Below are positions 51,331-61,432 of a stretch of 64,000 nucleotides of DNA, piece by piece. The stretch is from contig NZ_FRBC01000012.1 in NCBI RefSeq assembly GCF_900142515.1, forward strand, positions 1 to 64,000. The letters run 5' to 3'. A program made the translations under genes and the position numbers. The DNA comes from Pseudoselenomonas ruminantium. GTDB lineage: Bacteria > Bacillota > Negativicutes > Selenomonadales > Selenomonadaceae. The notes beneath the pieces were generated by a model. That model saw nothing but the letters and a program-made list of their open reading frames with translations, was not told where the DNA came from and did no database searches. Position 1 is the first letter of the stretch. The number at the start of each line of letters is the position of its first letter.

Positions 51331-53058
51331 TTATCCACAAACACCGCAGCGATGACAACCGTCAAAACACTGGATGGTGGGTTTCAATTCTTCGGCCTTC
51401 TTCATTTCCTGATAGATGTATTCCCGGCTGAAGCCCATATCGAGAGCCTCCCAGGGGAACAACTCATCGGCTCCCCGCTGCCGGTAAAGATAATCGTCCA
51501 TGGACAGGCCGCAGTCCTTCATGGCCCGCTTGAATGCCTTGCTGCCGCCGTTTTCACAGGCCAACAGCAACGCCTCGCCCACCTGCCGGTCCCCTCGGGC
51601 CAGCACACCCTGAACGAATGCTTCTTTGGGTGATTCCACCCCCACAATAATATTCTTGCGCTTGCGCAGGCCCTGTGTCAAGGTCTTCGCCGCTTTTTCC
51701 ACATATTTCTTATCCGCCATAGGCAGCCATTGGAAAGGCGTGAACGGTTTGGGAATGAAAGGATTGACGCTGAGTGTCAGCGTTCCCTTGCTGCCATGCT
51801 CCTCCATATAGTCCTTGAGACGCCCCGCCAGATCCACGATGGCCTCCACATCTTCCTCCTGCTCAAAAGGCAGGCCAATCATGATATAGAGACGGAAATG
51901 GCGGATGCCAGCCTGCAGGCCCATATCCATGGCACGGAAGAGATGTTCCTCCTCAATGCCCTTGTTGATAACAGCCCGCATGCGGCTGCTGCCCGCTTCA
52001 GGAGCCATGGTCAATGTCTTGAGGCCGCTCTCCGCTAGCGAATCCACCAGCTCCTGCGTCACGGAATCCGCCCGGAAGGAAGCCACCGACATGGACAAGC
52101 CTTCGCCCAATATATCCTTACAGAGTTCGTTGATTTCCGGATAGTCGGAAATCGCCGCCCCCATCAGGCCGATGCGTTTCTTGTATTGCAGAGCTTCTTT
52201 CACCTCCCGTGTCACCACTCCCAAAGAGCGGTTGCGGGGGCGGCGGAAGCAGTAGCCTGCCATGCAGAAACGGCAATGGCGCCCACAGCCCCGGGCGGTC
52301 TCAATCAGATAGAAATTGAATTCCGTATTATCCGTGCGCACCACAGTATGAGCCGGATAAGCATCCAAATCCTGCACCCACTGACGACTGATGGTCGCGG
52401 GTGTGTCCGCCTGCGGGACAATGGCCTGCAAGCGGCCCTCTTCGGTATAACGATGTTCATACAAAGAAGGCACATAGACACCGGGAACCTGAGCCAGACG
52501 CTGCAGCATTTCCTGACGGGAAACACCCTCACTCCGTGCCTGATAGAACACATCCATCATAGCCGGCATGATGACTTCGCCTTCACCGATGACAAAAGCG
52601 TCAATCACAGCTGACAGCGGCTCAGGATTGAAGGTCGCACAAGGGCCGCCCGCGATGACCAGCGGGTCCATATCACCCCGTTCTGCCGCACGCACTCTGA
52701 CCTTGCCCAGTTCCAGCATCCTGACCACATTGAAGTAATCCATCTCAAAGGAGAGCACAAAGGCAATCATGGCAAACTGCTGCAAAGGCAGTTGATTTTC
52801 CACACTCATCAGCGGCGTACGGGTATTCTCATAGCGCTCGATGCTCTTGCGCTCGGGCAGGAACACGCGTTCACAAGCCGTATCATTGCGCTTGTTCAAG
52901 AGCTCGTAGATGATATGCAGCCCCAGATTGGACATGCCCACGAAATAGGAATTGGGATAAGCCAGTGCCACGGGCAGTCGTGTGCCCAAGGGATAGCGGT
53001 AATAGCCTTCTTCCGCTGCCAATTGTTCCTTTAACTCCTGTTTTAGCTCCCAAGCCAA
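51331..53058 (-). CDS. Radical SAM protein with B12-binding-like N-terminus (TIGR03960-like)
   Basis: A 575-residue protein. The N-terminal ~200 residues resemble a cobalamin-binding-like fold (LPVALAYPNSYFVGMSNLGLHIIYELLN...VIAGGPCATFNPEPLSAVIDAFVIGEGE). The radical SAM motif CGRHCRFC lies at about 275-282, with MGAAISDYPEI after it. The end carries CFDGCHRCGVCG, a possible second cluster. In other Firmicutes the corresponding gene is often next to a DUF2344 protein and rng; here it stands between nrdR and pgeF without those partners. Its substrate is not known; tRNA or ribosome modification has been suggested for relatives. Confidence 0.85.
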   Translation of the reverse strand: MAWELKQELKEQLAAEEGYYRYPLGTRLPVALAYPNSYFVGMSNLGLHIIYELLNKRNDTACERVFLPERKSIERYENTRTPLMSVENQLPLQQFAMIAFVLSFEMDYFNVVRMLELGKVRVRAAERGDMDPLVIAGGPCATFNPEPLSAVIDAFVIGEGEVIMPAMMDVFYQARSEGVSRQEMLQRLAQVPGVYVPSLYEHRYTEEGRLQAIVPQADTPATISRQWVQDLDAYPAHTVVRTDNTEFNFYLIETARGCGRHCRFCMAGYCFRRPRNRSLGVVTREVKEALQYKKRIGLMGAAISDYPEINELCKDILGEGLSMSVASFRADSVTQELVDSLAESGLKTLTMAPEAGSSRMRAVINKGIEEEHLFRAMDMGLQAGIRHFRLYIMIGLPFEQEEDVEAIVDLAGRLKDYMEEHGSKGTLTLSVNPFIPKPFTPFQWLPMADKKYVEKAAKTLTQGLRKRKNIIVGVESPKEAFVQGVLARGDRQVGEALLLACENGGSKAFKRAMKDCGLSMDDYLYRQRGADELFPWEALDMGFSREYIYQEMKKAEELKPTIQCFDGCHRCGVCG

Positions 53059-53088
53059 ATGCCTTACTCCTTTAACTCACTTCAAAAC

Positions 53089-53562
53089 TTACTCTTTTTC
53101 CACAGCCTGCTTATGGGCCTGCAATTCCCGCAGTTCTTCCATGAAGCTGCTGATGTCTGCAAACTTCCGATAAACCGAAGCAAAGCGGATATAAGCCACT
53201 TCGTCGAAATTCTTGAGTTTGCTCATGACCAGCTTGCCGATCTCGGCTGTGCTGACTTCCTGTTCCATGCTGTTGCGGATATCCCGCTCAATCTCATTGG
53301 CGAGATTGGTAATGCTCTCTAGTGAGATATCCCGCTTGTCACAGGCCCGGATGATTCCGTTCAATATCTTGTCCCGCTTGAACACCTCCCGACGGCCATC
53401 ATTCTTGATGACCATCAAAGGCTGCTTTTCTACCACTTCATAGGTGGTGAAACGGCGGCCACAGGACGTGCACTCCCGGCGGCGGCGGATGGTTGCCCCA
53501 TCATCTGCTGATCTTGAATCTATTACTCGACTGTCGTTTTCTTTACAATATGGGCATTTCAT
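53089..53562 (-). CDS. nrdR: Transcriptional repressor NrdR
   Basis: A 157-residue regulator of ribonucleotide reductase genes. The N-terminal zinc ribbon has cysteine pairs CPYC and CTSC, followed by the ATP-cone (about 48-138: LMVIKNDGRREVFKRDKILNGIIRACDKRDIS). It senses dATP/ATP. Its start overlaps the stop of the preceding YgiQ-type gene by 4 nt (ATGA). No nrd gene is in the window. Confidence 0.95.
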   Translation of the reverse strand: MKCPYCKENDSRVIDSRSADDGATIRRRRECTSCGRRFTTYEVVEKQPLMVIKNDGRREVFKRDKILNGIIRACDKRDISLESITNLANEIERDIRNSMEQEVSTAEIGKLVMSKLKNFDEVAYIRFASVYRKFADISSFMEELRELQAHKQAVEKE

Positions 53563-55466
53563 CGCCGCACCTTCTTTGTTCGTTTATTTTTCGGCCCGTT
53601 TGACGGTTGACGCGTCAACTTTGACCTGTCAGCACCAGACCTGTTTGACCGGTCATGCTTTGACTTGTCCGCTTTATCACTGGCAGGCCGTACCAGACAT
53701 TTCTTATCATAGCCGATCAGATCTGTCCGTCCGGCTTTCGTCAGCGCCTTGCGCACAATGGCCTGATTCTTGGGCAGCCAATACTGCATAAGCGCCCGCT
53801 GCATCAATTTGTCTTCCGGGGACTTTGCCGAATACACAGCCTCTCCCGTCAAGGGATCGATGCCCGTATACCACATGCAGGTGGAAAGGGTTCCCGGTGT
53901 AGGGATGAAATCCTGCACCTGCTGGGGATGATAGCCCTTGTCCCGGATGAAATCCGCCAGTTCAATGGCATCTTCCAGCTGGGAACCAGGATGGCTCGAC
54001 ATGAAATAAGGTACAAGATACTGTTTCTTGCCCAATTTCTTGTTCATCGCCGTGAACTTATCCACAAAACGCTCATAGACCTTGCGATTGCTCTTGCCCA
54101 TCATGCGTGTCACCCGGTCGGTGATATGCTCCGGGGCAATCTTGAGCTGGCCGCTGATATGATGTTCGCAAAGTTCCTTCAAGAACTCATCTTTCGCCAG
54201 CAGCAGATAGTCAAACCGCACGCCGGAGCGCACAAAGACTTTCTTGACTCCCGGTATCGCCCGCAGTTCCCGCAGCAGCTTGATATAGTCGCTGTGGTCA
54301 GCCACGAGATTCTGGCACGGAATCGGTGACAAGCAGGGCTTGCCCCGGCAGGTGCCACGCGTAAGCTGTCCGTCACAGCTCGTGCGGCGGAAGTTGGCTG
54401 TTGGGCCGCCTACATCATGGATATACCCCTTGAACCCCGGCTGCTGGGTGAGGATCTTCGCCTCACGCAGCAAGGACTCATGGCTGCGCCGCTGGATGAT
54501 CCGTCCCTCATGGGAGATGATAGCACAGAAATTACAGCCGCCAAAACAGCCCCGCTGGCTCAGGAGGCTGAACTGCACTTCGGCAATAGCCGGCACGCCG
54601 CCATCCTTGTCGTAGATGGGATGCCAGGTACGCATATAAGGCAGATCGTAAATCTCGTCCATCTGCTCTTCCGAAAGCGGTTTTGCCGGCGGATTCTGTA
54701 CCACGCACCACTCATCATTCTGCTGGGCCAGTTTGCGCCCGCGGAAGGCATCCTGTTCCAGATATTCCACCTTGAACGATTCGGCAAACTTGCGCTTATC
54801 CGTGGATACCTCCTGATAAGAAGGCAGCGGCAGATAATCCCAGACATAATCCATATTGGGCACCTTGTAGCAGGTACCCTGCACATCCTGGATATTGCCG
54901 ATTTCCACGCCCTGCTGGAGGTCAGCAGCCACCTGCAAAAGCGCCCGCTCTCCCATGCCAAAGACCAGCAGGTCAGCACCGCTGTCCACCAATATGGAGC
55001 GGCGTACCGCATTCGACCAGTAATCATAATGGGCCATGCGCCGCAGGCTGGCCTCAATGCCACCGATGATGATGGGCACATCGGGATATAGCTCCCGCAG
55101 GCGGTTGCAATAGACAATCGTGGCCCGTTCCGGACGGAAACCAGCTTTGCCACCCGGCGAGTACGCATCCTGATGGCGCATCTTCTTGGCGGCAGTGAAC
55201 TTGTTGAGCAGGGAGTCCATATTCCCCGCAGAGACAAGAAACCCCAGCCGTGGTTTTCCCAGGCGGTCAAAATCCCTGGTAGAATGCCAGTCCGGCTGGG
55301 GAATGATTCCTACTTTATAGCCATGCTTCTCGAGCAAACGGCAAAGAATGGCCGGGCCGAAGCTGGGATGATCCACATAGGCATCCCCGGACACAAACAC
55401 AAAATCCAGCTGCTCCCAGCCCCGCTCTTCCATATCCTTTTTGCTGATTGGCAAAAATTCCTTCAT
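53559..55466 (-). CDS. YgiQ-family radical SAM protein
   Basis: A 635-residue member of the YgiQ (UPF0313) family. The N-terminal part (DFVFVSGDAYVDHPSFGPAILCRLLEKHGYKVGII) is typical, and the radical SAM cluster motif is CFGGCNFC at about 310-317. The long C-terminal tail (about 590-635) is unusually rich in Lys, Arg, Asp and Ser (DKADKSKHDRSNRSGADRS) and may contact RNA. The biochemical role of YgiQ is not known. It overlaps nrdR by 4 nt and starts 2 nt after the RodZ-like gene. Confidence 0.93.
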   Translation of the reverse strand: MKEFLPISKKDMEERGWEQLDFVFVSGDAYVDHPSFGPAILCRLLEKHGYKVGIIPQPDWHSTRDFDRLGKPRLGFLVSAGNMDSLLNKFTAAKKMRHQDAYSPGGKAGFRPERATIVYCNRLRELYPDVPIIIGGIEASLRRMAHYDYWSNAVRRSILVDSGADLLVFGMGERALLQVAADLQQGVEIGNIQDVQGTCYKVPNMDYVWDYLPLPSYQEVSTDKRKFAESFKVEYLEQDAFRGRKLAQQNDEWCVVQNPPAKPLSEEQMDEIYDLPYMRTWHPIYDKDGGVPAIAEVQFSLLSQRGCFGGCNFCAIISHEGRIIQRRSHESLLREAKILTQQPGFKGYIHDVGGPTANFRRTSCDGQLTRGTCRGKPCLSPIPCQNLVADHSDYIKLLRELRAIPGVKKVFVRSGVRFDYLLLAKDEFLKELCEHHISGQLKIAPEHITDRVTRMMGKSNRKVYERFVDKFTAMNKKLGKKQYLVPYFMSSHPGSQLEDAIELADFIRDKGYHPQQVQDFIPTPGTLSTCMWYTGIDPLTGEAVYSAKSPEDKLMQRALMQYWLPKNQAIVRKALTKAGRTDLIGYDKKCLVRPASDKADKSKHDRSNRSGADRSKLTRQPSNGPKNKRTKKVRR

Positions 55467-55468
55467 TA

Positions 55469-56311
55469 TTACTTGCTATCCTTCTTATCGGCAGTTGCAG
55501 CGTCAGCGGGCTGTCCGGCCTTATCGGCAGTGAAAGTCTTTTCCACAACCTGTCCGGCATTGCCTGCCTTACCCATATCCTTGCCGTTAACCTTCATTTC
55601 TACAGCACCGGCGTTACCAGCGGTGATGACCACTTTCTCCTTGCCCTTCCAGGTTTCCGTCTTGCCGGATTCCATCGTGCCTTCATAAACAGTCTTGCCA
55701 TCGGCTACAACCTGTGTCCAGCATTTGTCCGTGAACTTAGCCACCAATTCAACACCGTCAACCTTGGCGGGCTGAACTTCCTTGCCTGCCTCAGGTTTCG
55801 CAGTTTCAGCCTTGGTTCCAGCCGGCGCTTTTGCCGTCTGGGTCACAGCCTTAGCCGGCTGCTTCGGAGCACTGCTGTCATCCATGGCAAAGAGGTAATA
55901 GGCACCGCCTGCTACCAGCAGGACAATCAGTGCGATCAGCAGATTGTTGGAACGATTGCTGGACGATGAGACATGCTCCCGATACTCGCTGCCTGTCGCC
56001 AGTTTCTGCTTCACTTCTTCCCGATTCGCCTCCTCGGCCTCAGCCAGCTGCTGTTTGGCTTCTTCTGCCGCAGCTGCCTCTTCCGGATGGTTTTCTTCCA
56101 TAAACTGACGCACCACTGCATCCGCGTCAATCTTCAGGAAGTTAGCATAGTTGCGAATAAATCCCTTGGCATACACCGTACCTGGTAATTGGTCATAATC
56201 ACCATTTTCAATGGCCTCTATATAAAGAGCACGAATACTGGTGCCCTTAGCGATATCCTGAATTGTCAGATTCTGGCGTTCCCGTTCGGAACGCAACGTG
56301 TCCCCTATCAT
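55469..56311 (-). CDS. RodZ-like helix-turn-helix membrane protein
   Basis: A 280-residue protein. A cytoplasmic helix-turn-helix of the Xre/RodZ type covers about 1-70 (LRSERERQNLTIQDIAKGTSIRALYIEAIENGDYDQLPG). An Ala/Glu-rich linker and one membrane helix (about 125-145, NLLIALIVLLVAGGAYYLFAM) follow. An Ala/Lys/Pro-rich stretch leads to an extracytoplasmic DUF4115-like domain (about 190-265: VELVAKFTDKCWTQVVADGKTVYEGTMESGKTETW). RodZ organises MreB in cell elongation. The Lys/Ala-rich low-complexity segments at both ends of the outer domain differ from typical RodZ. Confidence 0.88.
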   Translation of the reverse strand: MIGDTLRSERERQNLTIQDIAKGTSIRALYIEAIENGDYDQLPGTVYAKGFIRNYANFLKIDADAVVRQFMEENHPEEAAAAEEAKQQLAEAEEANREEVKQKLATGSEYREHVSSSSNRSNNLLIALIVLLVAGGAYYLFAMDDSSAPKQPAKAVTQTAKAPAGTKAETAKPEAGKEVQPAKVDGVELVAKFTDKCWTQVVADGKTVYEGTMESGKTETWKGKEKVVITAGNAGAVEMKVNGKDMGKAGNAGQVVEKTFTADKAGQPADAATADKKDSK

Positions 56312-56440
56312 GCTGTAAATTCCTCCCTTATATCAAAGTGTCTCGAAAACACTGCCAAACATCATTATACATAAATATACAACGTAATACAAATTTTTTT
56401 TGACCGCAACCAACAGCGCTCTCTACTAACTGGCACACCA

Positions 56441-56893
56441 TCAGCTGATGGAACACCCTATATTTTCTTTGCTGCAGGCTTTGTCCAATAAGGTCTGTAA
56501 TGTAATGCCCTCCAGCACCTGACTGATGCTATCACAAACCTGTCCCCACACACCTCTGGTCACACAGCCACTGGCCTTGGCACATTTCTGGTCAGCAGCC
56601 CCAGCCTCCGCCAAAAGACAATCCACGACAGCGATAGGCCCTTCCACGGTGGTGATAATGGCACCAATGGTGATCTCTGCCGGGCATTTTGCCAACATGT
56701 ACCCCCCTTGAGCCCCTCGGATGCTTTGTACTAAGCCTCCTCTCCGCAAAGGAACCATCAGTTGTTCCAGATAATTCTCTGACAACCCCTGACTTTGGGC
56801 TACACTCTTCAAAGACACCGGACCTTCACCATAGTGGCGGGCCAATTCATAAAGCGCTGTCACACTATATCTACCCTTAGTTGAGATTTTCAT
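56441..56893 (-). CDS. Rrf2/IscR-family transcriptional regulator
   Basis: A 150-residue winged-helix regulator starting KISTKGRYSVTALYELARHYGEGPVSL, followed by the recognition helix SENYLEQLMVPLRRGGLVQSIRGAQGGYML. Cysteines at 92, 104 and 110 fit the Fe-S-binding positions of IscR-type members, and further cysteines lie at 70, 120 and near the end. It probably senses iron-sulphur or redox status. The usual iscS/nifU genes do not follow; the next gene downstream is the RodZ-like one after a gap of about 130 nt. Confidence 0.92.
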   Translation of the reverse strand: MKISTKGRYSVTALYELARHYGEGPVSLKSVAQSQGLSENYLEQLMVPLRRGGLVQSIRGAQGGYMLAKCPAEITIGAIITTVEGPIAVVDCLLAEAGAADQKCAKASGCVTRGVWGQVCDSISQVLEGITLQTLLDKACSKENIGCSIS

Positions 56894-56961
56894 AAAGCAC
56901 CTCTCCGTATCTATGCGTACAATGTGTTAAATATAGCAAAAAAAATAACTACTGTCAAAAA

Positions 56962-56984
56962 GGCCGGCAGATGAATCTGCCAGC
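56962..56984 (-). terminator. Terminator of the chemoreceptor gene
   Basis: The stem GGCCGGCAGAT/ATCTGCCAGCC with a 1-3 nt loop is followed on the minus strand by TTTTT, about 45 nt past the stop. Confidence 0.88.
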
Positions 56985-57029
56985 CCCAAAATCTTATATT
57001 TTCATTTCCCTGTAAGCAATTCCATTCAT

Positions 57030-58709
57030 TTATACTTTGAATTTCTTTACCTCTGCACTCAACGACTTCGCCATTTCTGCCAGCTGATTATTCGCCTCGG
57101 AAATATCATGCATGGTAGCAGCCTGTTGCTCCGTTGCCGCCGATACATTCTGTGCTTCATCGGTAGCAATACGGCTGGCATCCATCACATCATCCATGCT
57201 ATGGGCAATATCATGCGTAACCGAATTCAAGGTTTCAATGGCTGCAATGGCATTTTCTACAGTATTGTTCAGCTTGTCAATCTGCGCCTCGATCATCTGG
57301 AAAGCATCCCCGGCAGCAGTTGCACTGGCTGCCCCTTCATTGACACTCTCATTTCCTTCATTGATGGAGGCTACCGCCCTATCGGTATCCTGCTGGATCG
57401 CTTTGACCAATTCCGTGATGTTCCGCGCAGCATTGCTGGATTGCTCGGCCAGCTTCCGGACTTCCTCTGCCACCACCGCAAAGCCACGGCCAGCATCACC
57501 AGCTCGTGCAGCTTCGATTGCCGCATTCAGTGCCAAAAGGTTCGTCTGATCCGCAATATTGGAAATGGTCTCCACGATCGTGCCGATTTCCGAGGAACGC
57601 TTCCCCAGTGTTCCTACCACTTCAGCCGAAGCATTGACCTGATGGGCAATATTCTGGATCTGGTCTACAGCCTGCCCTACGGTCTTGCGGCCATCCACAG
57701 CTTTTTCCTGACTATGCTGGGCAGCTTCGGCCATCACCCGCGCATCTGCATGCAACTCATGCATATGCTGGCGCATACGAGCACAATTATCCTGCAATTC
57801 TGTAACAATCCGTACCTGCTTATTCGTACCATCCGCCAAATGCACCGCGCTATCTGCGACCTGCTGAATGGAAAGCCGTGTCTGTTCAGCCTGTTCCTTG
57901 AGCATCTCCGCCGATTCCGTGACGCTGTCCGTGGATTCCGTGACGCCCATCAGCAAATGACGCAATTTCTCCCGCATCCGATTGGCACTAGAAGCCAACT
58001 CGCCGATTTCATCAGCCGTTTCCTTCAGCGAATCCCCTCGCATATCACCTTCAGCAATTTCCTGCATGGAAGCTACTACCTGATGCAGAGGACTCAATGT
58101 CCGGCCAATCAGCCACCAGCCAATACCGCCCATCAGTACCTCAATGATCAGCATAGCAATGATGGTGGATACAATGAATTTATTTTGAATATCATCCAGT
58201 TCATGAACCGACAGCCCCACAAAGACCATACCAATTATTTCGCCGCTGAAATTTCTCAGCGGACGGTAAGCACTTTCATAATTTTCCCCCAAAACATTAG
58301 CACTGCCCGTATAATTCTTTCCCTGCTTCAGCACCACTTCCTGAACTTGTTCCGAAGCCTGCGTACCAATCGAGCGCTTTCCTTCTTTCTGTACTGTGGT
58401 GGCCACCCGGGTATTCCCGCGGAAGAAGGTTACATGTCCTCCCATCATAGAGCCCAGAACGTCTACAACTTCTGTAGAATCTTCAATCTTCAGTCTTCCT
58501 TTATACAACGCACCATCTTTCAACTGCCAGTCCCCAGGATAACGGTCTTCCATGATTTCCTGGATGGATTTGACATTTGAATCGGCCTTCATCTGCAGAG
58601 ATTTGGCAAAGCCTTCCGCTGCACTGCGATAGCCCAGGATCCCCATACACAGACAAGCAAAGATAATGAACAGATTTATTCCCAAAACCGCCTTTGTCTG
58701 CAGCTTCAT
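57030..58709 (-). CDS. Methyl-accepting chemotaxis protein with single Cache sensor
   Basis: A 559-residue chemoreceptor. Membrane helix 1 is at about 8-30 and helix 2 at about 180-203. They enclose a Cache-type periplasmic domain ([17 protein letters not shown]...[14 protein letters not shown]...[18 protein letters not shown]). A HAMP domain (about 205-255) precedes the signalling domain with the conserved hairpin tip [41 protein letters not shown]. It has no che genes nearby, so it feeds a chemotaxis system encoded elsewhere. The ligand is unknown; this Cache type often binds small organic acids. Confidence 0.94.
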   Translation of the reverse strand: MKLQTKAVLGINLFIIFACLCMGILGYRSAAEGFAKSLQMKADSNVKSIQEIMEDRYPGDWQLKDGALYKGRLKIEDSTEVVDVLGSMMGGHVTFFRGNTRVATTVQKEGKRSIGTQASEQVQEVVLKQGKNYTGSANVLGENYESAYRPLRNFSGEIIGMVFVGLSVHELDDIQNKFIVSTIIAMLIIEVLMGGIGWWLIGRTLSPLHQVVASMQEIAEGDMRGDSLKETADEIGELASSANRMREKLRHLLMGVTESTDSVTESAEMLKEQAEQTRLSIQQVADSAVHLADGTNKQVRIVTELQDNCARMRQHMHELHADARVMAEAAQHSQEKAVDGRKTVGQAVDQIQNIAHQVNASAEVVGTLGKRSSEIGTIVETISNIADQTNLLALNAAIEAARAGDAGRGFAVVAEEVRKLAEQSSNAARNITELVKAIQQDTDRAVASINEGNESVNEGAASATAAGDAFQMIEAQIDKLNNTVENAIAAIETLNSVTHDIAHSMDDVMDASRIATDEAQNVSAATEQQAATMHDISEANNQLAEMAKSLSAEVKKFKV

Positions 58710-58770
58710 AAAGCTAACCTCCTCATTTTTTCAATTTTATTATTATTCTCTGTATTTATTCGCGCATAAA

Positions 58771-58803
58771 AAAATAATCCCTGCCTGAAACAGGGATTAT
58801 TTT
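58771..58803 (-). terminator. Terminator of the cobalamin operon
   Basis: A 13-bp stem (58771-58783 with 58791-58803) and 7-nt loop followed on the minus strand by a T-run, just behind the cobK stop. Confidence 0.92.
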
Positions 58804-58809
58804 CTCTAT

Positions 58810-59580
58810 TTATTTTGCATTACTTTGCACAAATTTCAAAATATCTTCATACGCATGTGTCAGACAAGGATATTCCAGCTGTGGCCGGTCAATCAGCACA
58901 ATGGGCAGCCCCAACTCAGCAGCTGCAGCAAACTTCGTATCAGTACCCCCGATGGTGCCACTGTTCTTGGTGATGATAACTTCTGCACCATATTTCCGGA
59001 ACAATTCCAGATTGAGTTCCTTCGAGAACGGCCCCTGAAAAGCTACAATATGGCCGGCATCAAAGCCCAGCTGCTCACACAGACCGATAACCTCTGCGGT
59101 AGGCAATACCCGAGCGATCAGTTCACATTCCCGCAGAGCCGGACTACGAGTAAATTTGTCCAGATTGCGGCTGCCCGTGGTCAGAAAGATCCTTCTTCCC
59201 AGTCCGGCTGCCGCCTCTGCTGCCTCCTCATAGCTATGCACCACCGTAAGCTTGCCATAGTCCAGGTTTGACCAATCACGCTCATAACGGATATAGGGAA
59301 TATCCAGCGCCTTGCAAGCTCTGATGGCGTTGATGCTGACATTGGCCGCATAGGGATGGCTGGCATCCACCAGCAGGGAAATTTCATGCTCCTGCATATA
59401 AGCCTGCAAAGCCGCTTCATCCAGCGGCTTATCGTTGATCAGGCATTCCTGCCCGCAATCATGCGCCAGCAGTTCCCCACCGTAGCGGCTGACCACAGAG
59501 GCCGCCACATCATACCCCTTTTCCAGCAGGAGTTTGGCGATTTCCCGGCCATCCTGCGTGCCCGCCACAACAAAAATCAT
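58810..59580 (-). CDS. cobK: Precorrin-6A/cobalt-precorrin-6A reductase CobK/CbiJ
   Basis: A 256-residue reductase with an N-terminal VVAGTQDGREIAKLL, the nucleotide-binding strand-loop-helix of CbiJ/CobK. Other family segments are LLVDASHPYAANVS, IPYIRYERDW, RIFLTTGSRNL and the C-terminal ITKNSGTIGGTDTKFAAAAELGLPIVLIDRP. It reduces cobalt-precorrin-6A with NAD(P)H. It is the last gene of the corrin operon and overlaps cobJ by 4 nt. Confidence 0.94.
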   Translation of the reverse strand: MIFVVAGTQDGREIAKLLLEKGYDVAASVVSRYGGELLAHDCGQECLINDKPLDEAALQAYMQEHEISLLVDASHPYAANVSINAIRACKALDIPYIRYERDWSNLDYGKLTVVHSYEEAAEAAAGLGRRIFLTTGSRNLDKFTRSPALRECELIARVLPTAEVIGLCEQLGFDAGHIVAFQGPFSKELNLELFRKYGAEVIITKNSGTIGGTDTKFAAAAELGLPIVLIDRPQLEYPCLTHAYEDILKFVQSNAK

Positions 59581-60332
59581 AAACCCGGCTCCTTGTTGCC
59601 ATAGCCGCGCGGCGTAATCATATAGCCATCTTTGATATAGGTCATGGAGTTGCCGATAATGACCAGCGAGAACATATTGATTTCTTCTTTGGTGAAATCT
59701 TCCAGATTGGAAAGGATCTTGCCCTCACCATCGCGGCTGGCCGCCGTCACAATGCCCACAGGTGTATCTGCCTTGCGGTGCTTGAGCATGATCTCCCGTA
59801 CCCGCTCGATGTTCTCAACACGCTTCTTGCTCTTGGGATTGTAGAGCGCCGTGACGAAATCTCCCTGTGCCGCCATCTCGATACGCTTCTCGATGGTCTC
59901 CCAGGGCGTCAGCAGATCCGAGAGACTGATGACTGCAAAGTCATGCATCAAAGGCGCGCCGAGCACCGAGGCAGCCGCATTGACGGCCGATACCCCGGCA
60001 ATCACGCCGCCGAATTCCGGGCGCTTGTCTTCCGACTGCTGCAGCACGAGTTCCAATACCAGTCCGGCCATGCCGTAGACACCAGCATCGCCGCTGGATA
60101 CCACCACTGTATCATGACCGTCAGCTGCTTCTGCCACCGCCATCCGGCAGCGGTCAATCTCCTGCATCATCGCCGTGCCGATAACCTTGCGGTCACCTAA
60201 GAGTTCTTCTATCAATTTGATATAGGTATTATAACCGGCAATCACCTCAGCAGTTTCAATCGCCTGCCGCGCCCGGGGAGTCATATCCAGGAGACTTCCG
60301 GGGCCAATGCCTACAACCGTTATTTTTCCCAT
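59577..60332 (-). CDS. cobJ: Cobalt-precorrin-3B C17-methyltransferase CobJ/CbiH
   Basis: A 251-residue methyltransferase of the tetrapyrrole family. The N-terminus KITVVGIGPGSLLDMTPRARQAIETAEVIAGYNTYI is typical of CobJ/CbiH. The SAM-binding SSGDAGVYGMAGLVLE and ISLSDLLTPWETIEKRIEMAAQGDFVTALYNPKSKKR motifs are intact. It methylates C17 and causes ring contraction. It overlaps cbiG by 13 nt and cobK by 4 nt. Confidence 0.94.
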   Translation of the reverse strand: MGKITVVGIGPGSLLDMTPRARQAIETAEVIAGYNTYIKLIEELLGDRKVIGTAMMQEIDRCRMAVAEAADGHDTVVVSSGDAGVYGMAGLVLELVLQQSEDKRPEFGGVIAGVSAVNAAASVLGAPLMHDFAVISLSDLLTPWETIEKRIEMAAQGDFVTALYNPKSKKRVENIERVREIMLKHRKADTPVGIVTAASRDGEGKILSNLEDFTKEEINMFSLVIIGNSMTYIKDGYMITPRGYGNKEPGL

Positions 60333-61432
60333 AATAATGCCACCGTTACCTTTTCAAATTTCGTTTTCCTGAGCGCCAGTCTGCCCCCCCGCTCACCCGC
60401 AGAACAATAGGCTGCCGCTTCGCATACATTGCCGATGCCGATATGTTTCCGGACAAAGGCCGATTCTTCCAGCTGATGCGCCTCTATCATATGAGACATC
60501 TTGTCATTCTCATAGAACTTCACCGGGCGCACAAGACTGTCGCCAGCATAGATGATGCCCGCTTCATGCCTCTTCACAATGGTACTGGCCAGCTCATCAA
60601 TAAAGGAGCGGTCCCGGCCAATCATGCGGCAGGCCATATCCAACGCCGACATCACCAGTGCCGCCGGTGTTCCCTTCCGGCAGCCGACGCCGGCAATCAG
60701 CTTGCGCGGCGTCAAACAGAGAATGTTTGCAGGCAGATTGGACAGTTCCGGCAGATTGACCTCACTCATAATGACCACTTCCAGCTGCTCCCTTTCCTCA
60801 GGAATCACAGCCAGCAGTTGACTGGTCACACATAAATCAGCCGCTTGCCCATACTGTTCCAATTTGCGCTTGTAGAACACACTATGCGGCAAGGTGCGAT
60901 CAATGCGCCAGTGTATTTTCTTGCCTGCCAACAAGCCGGCATTCAAAGTCTTGATGCGTACCTTCGGCCAGGGACGCAATCCCAGCCTTGTAGCCAGCAC
61001 GTCCGGGGCCAGCAGCTCATTGACGTCCGTGGCCGTGGTAATCACCGGTCCGGCACCAATGGCCTGACAAAGCTGCCGCGTCAATTCATTGGCTCCGCCC
61101 ACATGACCGGACAGAAGGCTGATGCCATGCTTGCCCTGTTCATCAAATACCACCACGGCGGGGTCCGTCAATTTGTCCTTCAGCAAAGGAGCCAAAGTCC
61201 GTACCACGATACCCGTGGCCATGACAAAAATCAAGCCTTCGTACGCAGTGAAATTGCTCTCCACCGCCTCGCTGAGTTTATGGAAGGTATGTACCTGCAG
61301 TTTTTTCCTGCTAGCTTCATCTGGTGCCAATTTCTCACTGACATAGATATCCACATATTGGTCCAGACACTGCCGAATGGCCTGCGCCAGCTGCAATCCC
61401 TGCTCTGTAAGTGCCATACAAGCCAAGCGCAT
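60320..61432 (-). CDS. cbiG: Cobalt-precorrin-5A hydrolase CbiG
   Basis: A 370-residue protein. The N-terminal region includes LIFVMATGIVVRTLAPLLKDKLTDPAVVVFDEQGKHGISLLSGHVGGANELTRQ, the CbiG signature, and the C-terminal CobE-like domain starts near LIAGVGCRKGTPAALVMSALDMAC. It opens the lactone ring of cobalt-precorrin-5A, releasing acetaldehyde, a step specific to the anaerobic route. The start at 61432 touches the cobM stop; a second ATG lies 5 codons inside. Confidence 0.94.
   Translation of the reverse strand: MRLACMALTEQGLQLAQAIRQCLDQYVDIYVSEKLAPDEASRKKLQVHTFHKLSEAVESNFTAYEGLIFVMATGIVVRTLAPLLKDKLTDPAVVVFDEQGKHGISLLSGHVGGANELTRQLCQAIGAGPVITTATDVNELLAPDVLATRLGLRPWPKVRIKTLNAGLLAGKKIHWRIDRTLPHSVFYKRKLEQYGQAADLCVTSQLLAVIPEEREQLEVVIMSEVNLPELSNLPANILCLTPRKLIAGVGCRKGTPAALVMSALDMACRMIGRDRSFIDELASTIVKRHEAGIIYAGDSLVRPVKFYENDKMSHMIEAHQLEESAFVRKHIGIGNVCEAAAYCSAGERGGRLALRKTKFEKVTVALLWEK

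Noticed and set aside
57108-58580. A 490-codon plus-strand frame opposite the chemoreceptor.
   Set aside because: It mirrors the real chemoreceptor gene and has no recognisable domain.
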